Assembly: GCA_021413535.1 (NCBI GenBank)
Contig: JAIOQF010000036.1
Coordinates: 1 to 20,256 of the forward strand
DNA length: 20,256 nucleotides
Direction: 5' to 3'
From: Verrucomicrobiota bacterium
Lineage (GTDB): Bacteria > Verrucomicrobiota > Verrucomicrobiia > Verrucomicrobiales > Verrucomicrobiaceae
Shown here: one piece after another, positions 7,443 through 14,787 of the stretch
Position numbering within the stretch: the first letter of the stretch is position 1
Layout: each line of letters opens with the position of its first letter
Position numbers and translations under genes: made by a program
Notes under the pieces: model-generated
What the model saw: only the letters and a program-made list of their open reading frames with translations
Told to the model about the DNA's origin: nothing
The model's database searches: none

Positions 7443-9908
7443 ATGAAATATTGCAGCCGATTTGGAAACCAACTTGCAGTGCTTGGCGTTTTAATGTTCG
7501 CCTGCGGAAACATCACGGCCGCTGCCAAGCCCAAGGTGACTTTGTCGTCCATTCCCGATTTCACCCAGGGCGGGAAGACGGACGACACCCATGACTGGAC
7601 ATTGGGGCCCACCGGAGCGCGTGGCTGGATTTACGCAGCGAAAGGCCAGACTACCGAGGCCCGGCAAATCCTTGTGACAGCAGTGGCGAAAAGTTCACCC
7701 GCTGACGGTGTTCTCAGCAAAGACGATGTGATTCTGGGCGTGGGAGACAAGCCCTTTGATGATGACGCGCGCATTCGATTCGCGAACGCCGTCACCGCCG
7801 CCGAGCAGGAGAAATCCGGCGGCGTGTTGAAGCTGATCCGCTGGCGTGCTGGCAAGACGGAAACTGTGAGCCTCAAACTCGCAGTCATGGGAAACTACAG
7901 CGCCACCGCACCTTATGATTGCCCAAAATCGAAAAAGATTTTCGACATGGGCTGCAAGGCCATTGCAAAAAACGGACTGGCTAATATCTCGATTCCCACC
8001 AATCTCAACGCCCTCGCTCTGCTGGCCAGCGGAAAACCGGAATACCTGCCACTGCTGACCGCTTACGCCAAGAAGGTGGCGGACTATCACGCGGATTCCA
8101 TGGCGACTTGGCATTATGGATATGCCATCAGCTTCCTCGCCGAATATGTCATGGCCACGGGCGACAAATCAGTGTTTCCCGGTCTAAAGCGCATGACCAT
8201 GGAGGCCGCGCTGGGTCAGAGCTCCGTCGGAACTTGGGGGCATAAGTTCGCGATGCCGAACGGTAACTTGAACGGCTACGGCTGCATGAACGCGCCGGGC
8301 CTTACGCTCACGATTTCAATGGTGCTCGCGCGTCAGGCGGGAGTGAACGATCCTGCGCTAGACAAGGCGATTGCCAAGGCGGCGGGTTTTCTGCGCTGGT
8401 ATGTCAACAAAGGCGCGGTTCCTTATGGCGATCATGAACCATGGCCGGGGCACGAGGACAACGGCAAATGCTCCATGGCGGCGGTGCTCTTCGATCTGCT
8501 TGGTGACAGCGAAGCTGCGTCATACTTCGCAAAAATGTCCACCGCAGCTTACAGCGAAAGGGAGCGCGGCCACACGGGGAATTTCTTCAATGTCTTGTGG
8601 GCTATGCCCGGTGTGGCTCGCGGCGGCCCGCTGGCCACAGGTGCCTATCTTAAAGAAACGGCCTGGTATTATGACTTGGCCCGGAGTTGGGACGGGAGTT
8701 TTGGGTATCAAGGCTCGCCAGTGGGCGAGGAAGAGCACTCCAAATACACCTCGTGGGATTCCACCGGGGCCTACATGCTGGCCTATGCGCTCCCTCTCAA
8801 GAGCCTGTATCTGACTGGCAAGAAGCCTTTCTCGATCCCGCCCTTGAAACAAAACGAGGCGGATGAAGTTATCGCTGCCGGACGCGATTACTTTGGGGTC
8901 GACGGCAAAAGGGGAGCAGCTTATGAAGGACGCACGGCTGAACAATTGCTGGCCGGTCTGTCGAGCTGGTCTCCGGCGGTGCGGAAGCGTTCCGCGCAGG
9001 GCCTGGGGCAGCAAAATGGCAACTTCGTGCCAACCTTGTTGAAACAGCTTGCCAGTTCCAATCGCGATGCCCGCTACGGGGCATGCGAGGCACTTGGAAA
9101 TCAAGGGCCGAAGGCGGATGTCGCCGCGCCGCAGTTGCGCGCCTTGCTCAAAGACCCTGACCCGTGGATGCAGTGCCTGGCGGCCAAAGCATTGCCATAC
9201 TTGGGTCCCGAGGCGCGCAAGGGAAGCGTGAGCGATTTGCTCGCCATGATGGCGCGCGTCAATCCCGCCGATCCGCGCAAGATGGCGCAGCGCGCTGCTG
9301 CCAGTGCCTTGTTCTCACCCCCTCCAGGCGCGCGCGGAATAAATAGCATCCTGGCCGAATCACTGGACGGCGTTGACCGGCAGTTACTCTATCCGGCTGT
9401 CGAATCGCTTCTGGAAAATCAAGATGGTGCCGCCCGTGGAACACTCGGTCGCATCTATGGAAAGTTGACCGACCAGGATATGGTCGCACTGCTGCCGGCC
9501 ATCATCAAAGCGGTGGATAAAATAGCTCCCAGCAACGAGATGTTTGCCGACGGCATCCGCCTTGCCGGGCTGGATTTACTGTCGCGTTTGCACATTCGGG
9601 AGGGAATGCCGCTTTGCGTTTCAGTAATCGAAATGAATCGATGGGGTCAGGGCAAACGCCTGCCTAAATGCTTGGAATATCTCGCCCGCTACGGGGTCCA
9701 CGCCAAGGAAATGTTGCCTCAGTTACAAGAGATGCGTCAGGAACTCGCCAAAACCGAACGCAAAAAGGAACCGAGCGAAAGCCTCCAACTCCTCGAAAAA
9801 GCGATCACCGCTATTACCGCCAGCACGTCTTCTCCGACCGTGGTAGGTTTGAAAGACTTCATGGCGCATCCCCCGGCGACACAGAACATTCAAAAGAAGA
9901 AGGCCTGA
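7443..9908 (+). CDS. Secreted PDZ / alpha-toroid / HEAT-repeat protein, probable DUF6288 family
   Basis: The 821-residue product has a signal peptide (1 to about 27, ending NITAAA). The segment with DWTLGPTGARGWIY (about 50-65) and a PDZ-like domain (about 75-150, with SSPADGVLSKDDVILGVG) matches what I recall of DUF6288 proteins in this phylum. Residues about 165-490 are helical and rich in Gly, Trp and Tyr (TWHYGYAISFLAEY, GQSSVGTWGHKF, KYTSWDSTGAYMLAYALP), recalling alpha/alpha toroid folds. Residues about 495-600 are HEAT-like repeats (SPAVRKRSAQGLG, DARYGACEALGNQG, DPWMQCLAAKALPYLG). No catalytic motif is recognised, so a scaffold or substrate-binding role is only a guess. There is no Shine-Dalgarno; the leader is A-rich. 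The gene lies between two relics of cytochrome genes. Confidence 0.8.
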   Translation: MKYCSRFGNQLAVLGVLMFACGNITAAAKPKVTLSSIPDFTQGGKTDDTHDWTLGPTGARGWIYAAKGQTTEARQILVTAVAKSSPADGVLSKDDVILGVGDKPFDDDARIRFANAVTAAEQEKSGGVLKLIRWRAGKTETVSLKLAVMGNYSATAPYDCPKSKKIFDMGCKAIAKNGLANISIPTNLNALALLASGKPEYLPLLTAYAKKVADYHADSMATWHYGYAISFLAEYVMATGDKSVFPGLKRMTMEAALGQSSVGTWGHKFAMPNGNLNGYGCMNAPGLTLTISMVLARQAGVNDPALDKAIAKAAGFLRWYVNKGAVPYGDHEPWPGHEDNGKCSMAAVLFDLLGDSEAASYFAKMSTAAYSERERGHTGNFFNVLWAMPGVARGGPLATGAYLKETAWYYDLARSWDGSFGYQGSPVGEEEHSKYTSWDSTGAYMLAYALPLKSLYLTGKKPFSIPPLKQNEADEVIAAGRDYFGVDGKRGAAYEGRTAEQLLAGLSSWSPAVRKRSAQGLGQQNGNFVPTLLKQLASSNRDARYGACEALGNQGPKADVAAPQLRALLKDPDPWMQCLAAKALPYLGPEARKGSVSDLLAMMARVNPADPRKMAQRAAASALFSPPPGARGINSILAESLDGVDRQLLYPAVESLLENQDGAARGTLGRIYGKLTDQDMVALLPAIIKAVDKIAPSNEMFADGIRLAGLDLLSRLHIREGMPLCVSVIEMNRWGQGKRLPKCLEYLARYGVHAKEMLPQLQEMRQELAKTERKKEPSESLQLLEKAITAITASTSSPTVVGLKDFMAHPPATQNIQKKKA

Positions 9909-9931
9909 AATCATGGTCAAAACGTCAAGAT

Positions 9932-10033
9932 TGAGCAATTCCACAAACAGACCAACCCCAATCAGCATCGCTTCAGGAGATGATTATCGCCATCTGTCAG
10001 AGCCCGGTCGTCCGTGAACAGTCTATTTTGTAA
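9932..10033 (+). pseudogene. Relic of the 3' end of a DUF1592-type cytochrome gene (DUF1585 C-terminus), copy 2
   Basis: From 9933 it reads EQFHKQTNPNQHRF; after a one-base loss near 9971-9975 it continues in a second frame as LQEMIIAICQSPVVREQSIL and a TAA at 10031-10033. Cytochrome A ends RFQDMIIAICQSEAFLGQPRL. TGTCAGAGC and GTAAGAAAC are spaced identically in this relic and in the 3' end of copy A, and similarity continues about ten bases past the stop (GAAACTTCATC against GAAACCTCATC). It begins 24 bases after the DUF6288-type stop and ends 51 bases before DUF1552 copy A, where the cytochrome partner gene would be expected to end. Confidence 0.85.
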
Positions 10034-10084
10034 GAAACTTCATCGAACCAACGTATTTCAAATCGAACTAACCCAGCCACGCAA

Positions 10085-11449
10085 ATGAAACAAAAATCAT
10101 GGCATCTCGATCGGCGTGAATTTCTCCGGGGCAGCGGCATGGCGCTGGCACTGCCTTTTCTGGAAAGCATGAGCTGGGCAAAGGCTGCCGCCGCTGGCAA
10201 AGAGTTGCCGAAGCGAATGCTGATCAGCTATTTTGCCTACGGTGCCTACATGCCTGACACCAATGAAGGAATCCCGATTGACGGCAAGCCACACCACGAA
10301 TGGAACTGGTTTCCGTGCAAGGATGCCGGTCCGCTTACCTTCAATAAGTCCGCGGCCCCATTCGCTCCGCTCAAAGACTACGTCAGCTATTTGCGCGGTC
10401 TCGATCATGCCGGCGGCTTCGGGATGGGCGGCCACAGCAGCGGCGACGTCTTTGCCACCGGCGCGTTAATGGCCAGCACCGAGCAGAGCAACAACATCTC
10501 CATAGATCAAGTCGCAGCACGGATCAACGGCAACAAAACTCGCTACCCTTCGCTCGTTCTCGGCACCGAGGGGGGCACTGGTGCTTACGGATCCGCCAAG
10601 ACGCTCTCCCATTACGGTCCGGGCCGGCCGATTCCCTCGATGCAGAAACCCCAGGAAATCTTCAATCGACTGTTTCAGCCGTATGCCGGATCAAGTGTGG
10701 AACAAATCCGGACCCGGCTCAAACGCGACGCCAGTGTGCTGGATGTGATGCTCGATCATTCCAAAAGCCTCAATAACCGTCTAGGCAAAGCCGATCAGCA
10801 AAAAATGGGCGAGTATCTGGATACGGTTCGCGCTCTCGAGCAAAGGGTCGAGCGTTCCAGCCAGTGGACTCATGAGCCAGTGCCCAACGTGGATACCAAG
10901 GGGCTGAACCTCGAAGTCGCATACACCGAAGCGCAGGAATATACCCGCTGCATGTATGATCTTATCTATCTGGCTTTCCAGACCGATTCCACGCGTTATG
11001 CCACGCTCATGCTCGAGAGTGAATCTTCAAATTCACATCCCACGATGCAATACCCGACCTACGTCCTCCCCAACTGCAAACATTCTTCGCATGACTTCTC
11101 CCATGGCCGCCCCATAGAAAACGGCCCCTGGGACAACTGGCGCGCCCAACAGCACGCCTATTTCCTCCAGCGCCTGCGCGATACCAAGGAAGGTGATGGC
11201 AACATGCTCGACCGCACCGTTGTGCTCTGGGGATCCGCTCACTCGCACGCTGGACACGGCACGAAAAACTACCCGCTCCATCTCGCCGGCGGCAATGCTC
11301 TGGGATTCAAACACGGCAATCTGCACGCCTTCGAAGGAGCCAAGAAGAAGCCGCTGGCAAATCTCTTCGTTTCCATGCTCAATGCCGTGGATGCGCCGAC
11401 CGATAAATTCGCCGACAGCACCGGGGAGATGACAGAACTCAGGAGTTGA
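10085..11449 (+). CDS. DUF1552 protein, Tat-exported, copy A
   Basis: This 454-residue protein begins MKQKSWHLDRREFLRGSG, a twin-arginine signal (RREFLRG), followed by a hydrophobic stretch to about residue 35, so it is probably exported folded. The rest fits DUF1552, a family of unknown function usually encoded just after DUF1592-type cytochrome proteins in planctomycetes and verrucomicrobia. Conserved stretches include YLRGLDHAGG, GGHSSGDVFATG, SLVLGTEGGTG, MLESESS and NWRAQQHAYFLQRLRDT. By eye about four in five residues match copy B at 17162. Its expected upstream partner is reduced to the relic at 9932-10033. No Shine-Dalgarno is seen. Its last codons carry the Shine-Dalgarno for the next gene. 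Confidence 0.92.
   Translation: MKQKSWHLDRREFLRGSGMALALPFLESMSWAKAAAAGKELPKRMLISYFAYGAYMPDTNEGIPIDGKPHHEWNWFPCKDAGPLTFNKSAAPFAPLKDYVSYLRGLDHAGGFGMGGHSSGDVFATGALMASTEQSNNISIDQVAARINGNKTRYPSLVLGTEGGTGAYGSAKTLSHYGPGRPIPSMQKPQEIFNRLFQPYAGSSVEQIRTRLKRDASVLDVMLDHSKSLNNRLGKADQQKMGEYLDTVRALEQRVERSSQWTHEPVPNVDTKGLNLEVAYTEAQEYTRCMYDLIYLAFQTDSTRYATLMLESESSNSHPTMQYPTYVLPNCKHSSHDFSHGRPIENGPWDNWRAQQHAYFLQRLRDTKEGDGNMLDRTVVLWGSAHSHAGHGTKNYPLHLAGGNALGFKHGNLHAFEGAKKKPLANLFVSMLNAVDAPTDKFADSTGEMTELRS
11441..11445 (+). promoter_or_regulatory. Shine-Dalgarno AGGAG inside the end of DUF1552 copy A
   Basis: AGGAG lies six bases before the ATG at 11452 and within the final codons of the preceding gene. It is the only strong Shine-Dalgarno I see in the window. 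It selects ATG 11452 over the in-frame TTG at 11446 and suggests translational coupling. Confidence 0.7.
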
Positions 11450-11451
11450 GA

Positions 11452-12078
11452 ATGATTCGAGCGAAGCGAAATATCCTAATAGGAGTTTTGCTGTTTGGAG
11501 CAAATGCTTTTGCCGCTGATGCATTGCCGCGCGTTTTGATGTTGGGCGACCGCTTTTCCCAGGGGATATCTGGATCAGTTGTCACCGAACTTAAGGGTCG
11601 TGCGCAAGTCGTGTGGGTCGATCCCGCCGACACCTCATACGCATTGGCTCATTTCGAGGAATTGCTTGGCAAGGACAAATGGGATATTATCCACTTCAAC
11701 TTTGGTTTGCCAGACCTGTGTTACAAGGACCCCAGCATTAAAGGCATCCGCGCCATGAGCAAGTCCGCTGGCGGCGTGCGTGTGACCCCGCCGGAACTCT
11801 ATCAGAGAAACTTGATTGAGTTGGTCAGGAGATTAAAAGCAACTGGCGCAAAATTAATCTGGGCCAGCATGGTTCCGACACCGGGACTTAACTATGATCC
11901 AGACTCCGAAGTCGAATACAACGGCATCGCCTCCAGAATCATGTCTGCTGAGAAAATTCCAGTGAACGACCTGCATGCGTTCGCCTTGGCCAGCGCCAAG
12001 GAAAAGAAGATTCCCTCATTTCAAGAGCCAACCGTCAAGGCGATTCTATCCCAGTTGGAACTTTTGCAGAAAAAATGA
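11452..12078 (+). CDS. SGNH hydrolase-like protein, catalytically degenerate
   Basis: The 208-residue product has a signal peptide (1-22) and is clearly related to the SGNH parts of the sulfatase fusion and of the gene at 19647: it shares PRVLMLGD, KWDIIHFNFGLPDL and ATGAKLIWAS. The nucleophile motif GDSIS is changed to GDRFS, putting Arg34 where Ser belongs. The C-terminal region that should carry the catalytic His (NVHYKPEG in the sulfatase fusion) is replaced by KIPSFQEPTVKAIL, with no His. The reading frame is intact, so it is either a retained non-enzymatic paralogue, perhaps binding, or an early pseudogene. Start 11452 is set by the AGGAG above. The gene starts two bases after the DUF1552 A stop and is separated by 105 bases from cytochrome A. 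Confidence 0.85.
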   Translation: MIRAKRNILIGVLLFGANAFAADALPRVLMLGDRFSQGISGSVVTELKGRAQVVWVDPADTSYALAHFEELLGKDKWDIIHFNFGLPDLCYKDPSIKGIRAMSKSAGGVRVTPPELYQRNLIELVRRLKATGAKLIWASMVPTPGLNYDPDSEVEYNGIASRIMSAEKIPVNDLHAFALASAKEKKIPSFQEPTVKAILSQLELLQKK

Positions 12079-12183
12079 CGCCAGTAAGATAATTTAACCA
12101 GTCAGAGATCAAGAACGCAACGCCACTCATCCCGCAATCACGCTCTGCACGCAAGGCAATCCGGGTGCGTAATACTGAATGCT

Positions 12184-14739
12184 ATGATTAGATTACTTCC
12201 AACGTTTGCCCTCTCACTCATCATTGCTGCCGGCAGCTTGTTGTTTTCTAGTTTGCAGCACTCAGCCGTGGCTGCTCCGACCGATGTGACGGCTGTCCCC
12301 GCAAATATCGGAATACTCTTAGAAACCCATTGCGTTTCATGCCACGGCCCAAAGAAAAGCAAGGGCAAGATCACGCTGCACGATCTGGATGGCGGACTAG
12401 CGGCAGGACGCGATCTGGCGCGTTGGGAGAAAATCCTCAAGGAACTCAGAAGCGGGGAGATGCCCCCGGAGGATGAGAAGCAGCCGACCGACGCCGAAAG
12501 AAAGGCGCTCATCGCGTGGATTGAGGCCGGCATGCGCAATTTCGCCAGCACGGCAGTTAAGACAGACACAGCTCCAACTGCGCGCCGTCTGACTAATTTT
12601 GAATATCAGAATACCATGCGGGATCTGCTCGGGTTCGAGTTGAAGCTGAGCGACAACCTTCCCGAGGATCCGGTGAAGCCCTACCGGTTCAATAACACGG
12701 CCGATTTCATGTTGATCGGCCCCGAACAAATGGATCGTTACCTGGAGTGTGCCCGGCGCGCGATGACTTCTGCAATCGTGGATCCAGGCAAGCCGGTGAT
12801 CCATCGCGCCGAAGGGAAATGGACAACAAAAGTCCCGTCTGCTGCCAGCATGAACTCGGACGAGATTGGCGTTTATCGTGGTGCCGGTCTGCGCAGCGCG
12901 AGCCAAGGTCTGGATCTGAAGAGCTGGCCGAAAACTGGCGAATTCCGCATCCGGTTCAAGGCATCTGCCGTCCTGCCGCCGGGAGTTGACAGCGTTCCAC
13001 TGCAAATGGTGATGGGTTATCCCCCTGGCCCTTTTGCGGTCTTTCTGCTTGAGCCCGTCGGCAATCTGCGGCTGACCAACAACACAGACAATCCCCAAAT
13101 GTTTGAGATGCGCGGGCGTATTGAAAACTTTCCGGTGCGTCCCCCGATGTCGCTAAAAAAGGGAATATCGCCTCCGGCGTTGTGCGTGAAACCACTGAAT
13201 CTATACGACGATGGCCACCTCAACGACCATACAGACAATAGTGGATCATGGGACCTCTGCGCGCCCCGGGTGGTTGTTGAATCGATTGAGTTTGAGGCGC
13301 CAATTGCCGACGTTTGGCCGCCGGAGCATCACACGCGCATTCTCTTTGAGTCTCCGCTGCGGGAGACCAACAAAGAAGCCTACGTCAAAGAAGTGCTCAA
13401 ACGTTTCATGTCGCGGGCTTATCGCAGGCCGGTGACAGTTGCCGAACTCGACCAGTTCGTGAAGGTTTACAATATCTTGGCCGGTGATTCCACTACGTTG
13501 GAAGACGCCATGCGCGAAACCTTGGCGCTGGTTCTAACTACTCCGCAATTCCTTTATCATACAACCGTGCAAAATGGAGTGGTGATGCGGCCCTACGAAT
13601 TGGCTTCAAAACTCTCCTATTTCCTATGGGGCAGCATGCCGGACGAGACGCTGCTGGCCTTGGCCACGCAGGGCAAGCTGGAAGATCCGGCGGTAATAGA
13701 GGCGCAAGTGCGCCGGATGCTCGCAGACAAACGTTCCGGCGATTTCGTGAAGAACTTCACAATGCAATGGCTGAGTATTGAGAAGGCAAAAACGCGAAAC
13801 ATCAACCAACAGCTTTTTCCCCGGTTTCTGTTCATTGCAGGCGGTGAGGCGAAAGGAAGGGAAGTGCCCAATCGCCCGACGATTCGCGATTACATGGAGG
13901 ATGAGACCATTGGTTTCATCGCTGAATTAATTAAGAAAAACGCCAGCATTACCAACTTGGTAGATTCTAACTTTGCATTTGTTAATCAGCCACTTGCGGG
14001 ACATTACGGGATTGCCGGGGTGCAAGGCAACGAGCTGCGTGCCGTGCCGATCAAGCCCGAGCATCATTTGGGCGGGTTGCTGACCCAGGGCTCGGTTCTG
14101 GTCGCAAACTCGACTGGCTCTGCACCGCATCCGATTTATCGCGCGGTGTGGTTGCGCGAGGCGATCCTCGGCGAAGATGTGAAGCCGCCGCCAGCCGAAG
14201 TGCCGGCGCTCGCGGACTCCGCCGGGGAAGCAGCCACCAAGGCCATTACCATCAAAGACCTTCTGCGAGAGCATCGGAAGAAGGAAAGCTGCAACGTGTG
14301 CCACGCAAGCCTCGATCCGTGGGGGATACCGTTTGAAAAATACAACGCCATCGGAAAATTTCAGCCGATGGTTCCGAAACCAAGCACCAGAGTCCGGGGA
14401 TTCATCGAGAAGATCGACAAGGATTTATCCGGATATGAAGCTTATCTCAAAACGATCAACACCGAGGTAGTCCATGCCGATGCCCGCCTTCCGCGTGGTC
14501 CTGAGGTGGATGGGATGGAGCAGCTCAAGGCTTTTCTTCTAAAGGAGCGCAAGGACGACATCGCCGAGAACGTGCTGCGGAGGCTGTTAACCTATAGCAT
14601 TGGTCGGAGCCTGACCGCTCAGGACAGCTTCCAAGTAGAACAACTGCGCAGTCAAACTCGGAAAAACGACTATCGCTTTCAGGACATGATCATTGCCATT
14701 TGTCAGAGCGAGGCTTTTTTGGGGCAGCCCAGGCTGTAA
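12184..14739 (+). CDS. Secreted multidomain c-type cytochrome (DUF1587-DUF1595-DUF1592-DUF1588-DUF1585), copy A
   Basis: This 851-residue protein has a signal peptide (about 1-30). A planctomycete-type cytochrome c domain (about 40-115) has haem motif Cys50-x-x-Cys53-His54 and likely axial Met93 in GEMPPED. Then come DUF1587 (about 134-198, RRLTNFEYQNTMRDLLG), an unnamed beta-rich segment (about 215-395), DUF1595 (about 401-462, RFMSRAYRRPVT), DUF1592 (about 472-600, YELASKLSYFLWGSMPDE), DUF1588 (about 629-727) with a second CxxCH at Cys703-Cys706-His707, and DUF1585 (about 765-850). It would bind haem c outside the cytoplasm. The family is a PVC-group hallmark of unknown reaction, usually paired with DUF1552. 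Here the next gene is another cytochrome gene after 48 bases. Length and domain set are normal. Confidence 0.93.
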   Translation: MIRLLPTFALSLIIAAGSLLFSSLQHSAVAAPTDVTAVPANIGILLETHCVSCHGPKKSKGKITLHDLDGGLAAGRDLARWEKILKELRSGEMPPEDEKQPTDAERKALIAWIEAGMRNFASTAVKTDTAPTARRLTNFEYQNTMRDLLGFELKLSDNLPEDPVKPYRFNNTADFMLIGPEQMDRYLECARRAMTSAIVDPGKPVIHRAEGKWTTKVPSAASMNSDEIGVYRGAGLRSASQGLDLKSWPKTGEFRIRFKASAVLPPGVDSVPLQMVMGYPPGPFAVFLLEPVGNLRLTNNTDNPQMFEMRGRIENFPVRPPMSLKKGISPPALCVKPLNLYDDGHLNDHTDNSGSWDLCAPRVVVESIEFEAPIADVWPPEHHTRILFESPLRETNKEAYVKEVLKRFMSRAYRRPVTVAELDQFVKVYNILAGDSTTLEDAMRETLALVLTTPQFLYHTTVQNGVVMRPYELASKLSYFLWGSMPDETLLALATQGKLEDPAVIEAQVRRMLADKRSGDFVKNFTMQWLSIEKAKTRNINQQLFPRFLFIAGGEAKGREVPNRPTIRDYMEDETIGFIAELIKKNASITNLVDSNFAFVNQPLAGHYGIAGVQGNELRAVPIKPEHHLGGLLTQGSVLVANSTGSAPHPIYRAVWLREAILGEDVKPPPAEVPALADSAGEAATKAITIKDLLREHRKKESCNVCHASLDPWGIPFEKYNAIGKFQPMVPKPSTRVRGFIEKIDKDLSGYEAYLKTINTEVVHADARLPRGPEVDGMEQLKAFLLKERKDDIAENVLRRLLTYSIGRSLTAQDSFQVEQLRSQTRKNDYRFQDMIIAICQSEAFLGQPRL

Positions 14740-14787
14740 GAAACCTCATCATTTAACAAAAGACGTGCCCTCGACAAAATTGACTCG

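Noticed and set aside
7228..7446. A 72-codon open frame that could be a small gene before the DUF6288-type gene
   Set aside because: Its first half matches the end of DUF1585 and no start signal is visible. Later bases match a DUF1552 start in another frame. It is better explained as relic sequence.
7221..10124. Direct repeats as insertion-sequence ends or attachment sites
   Set aside because: The repeats translate into known C- and N-terminal protein sequence of neighbouring families, and no transposase, integrase or terminal inverted repeat was found.
11446..11451. TTG start for the SGNH-like gene
   Set aside because: It overlaps the stop of the previous gene and would leave no room after AGGAG; the ATG at 11452 has correct spacing.
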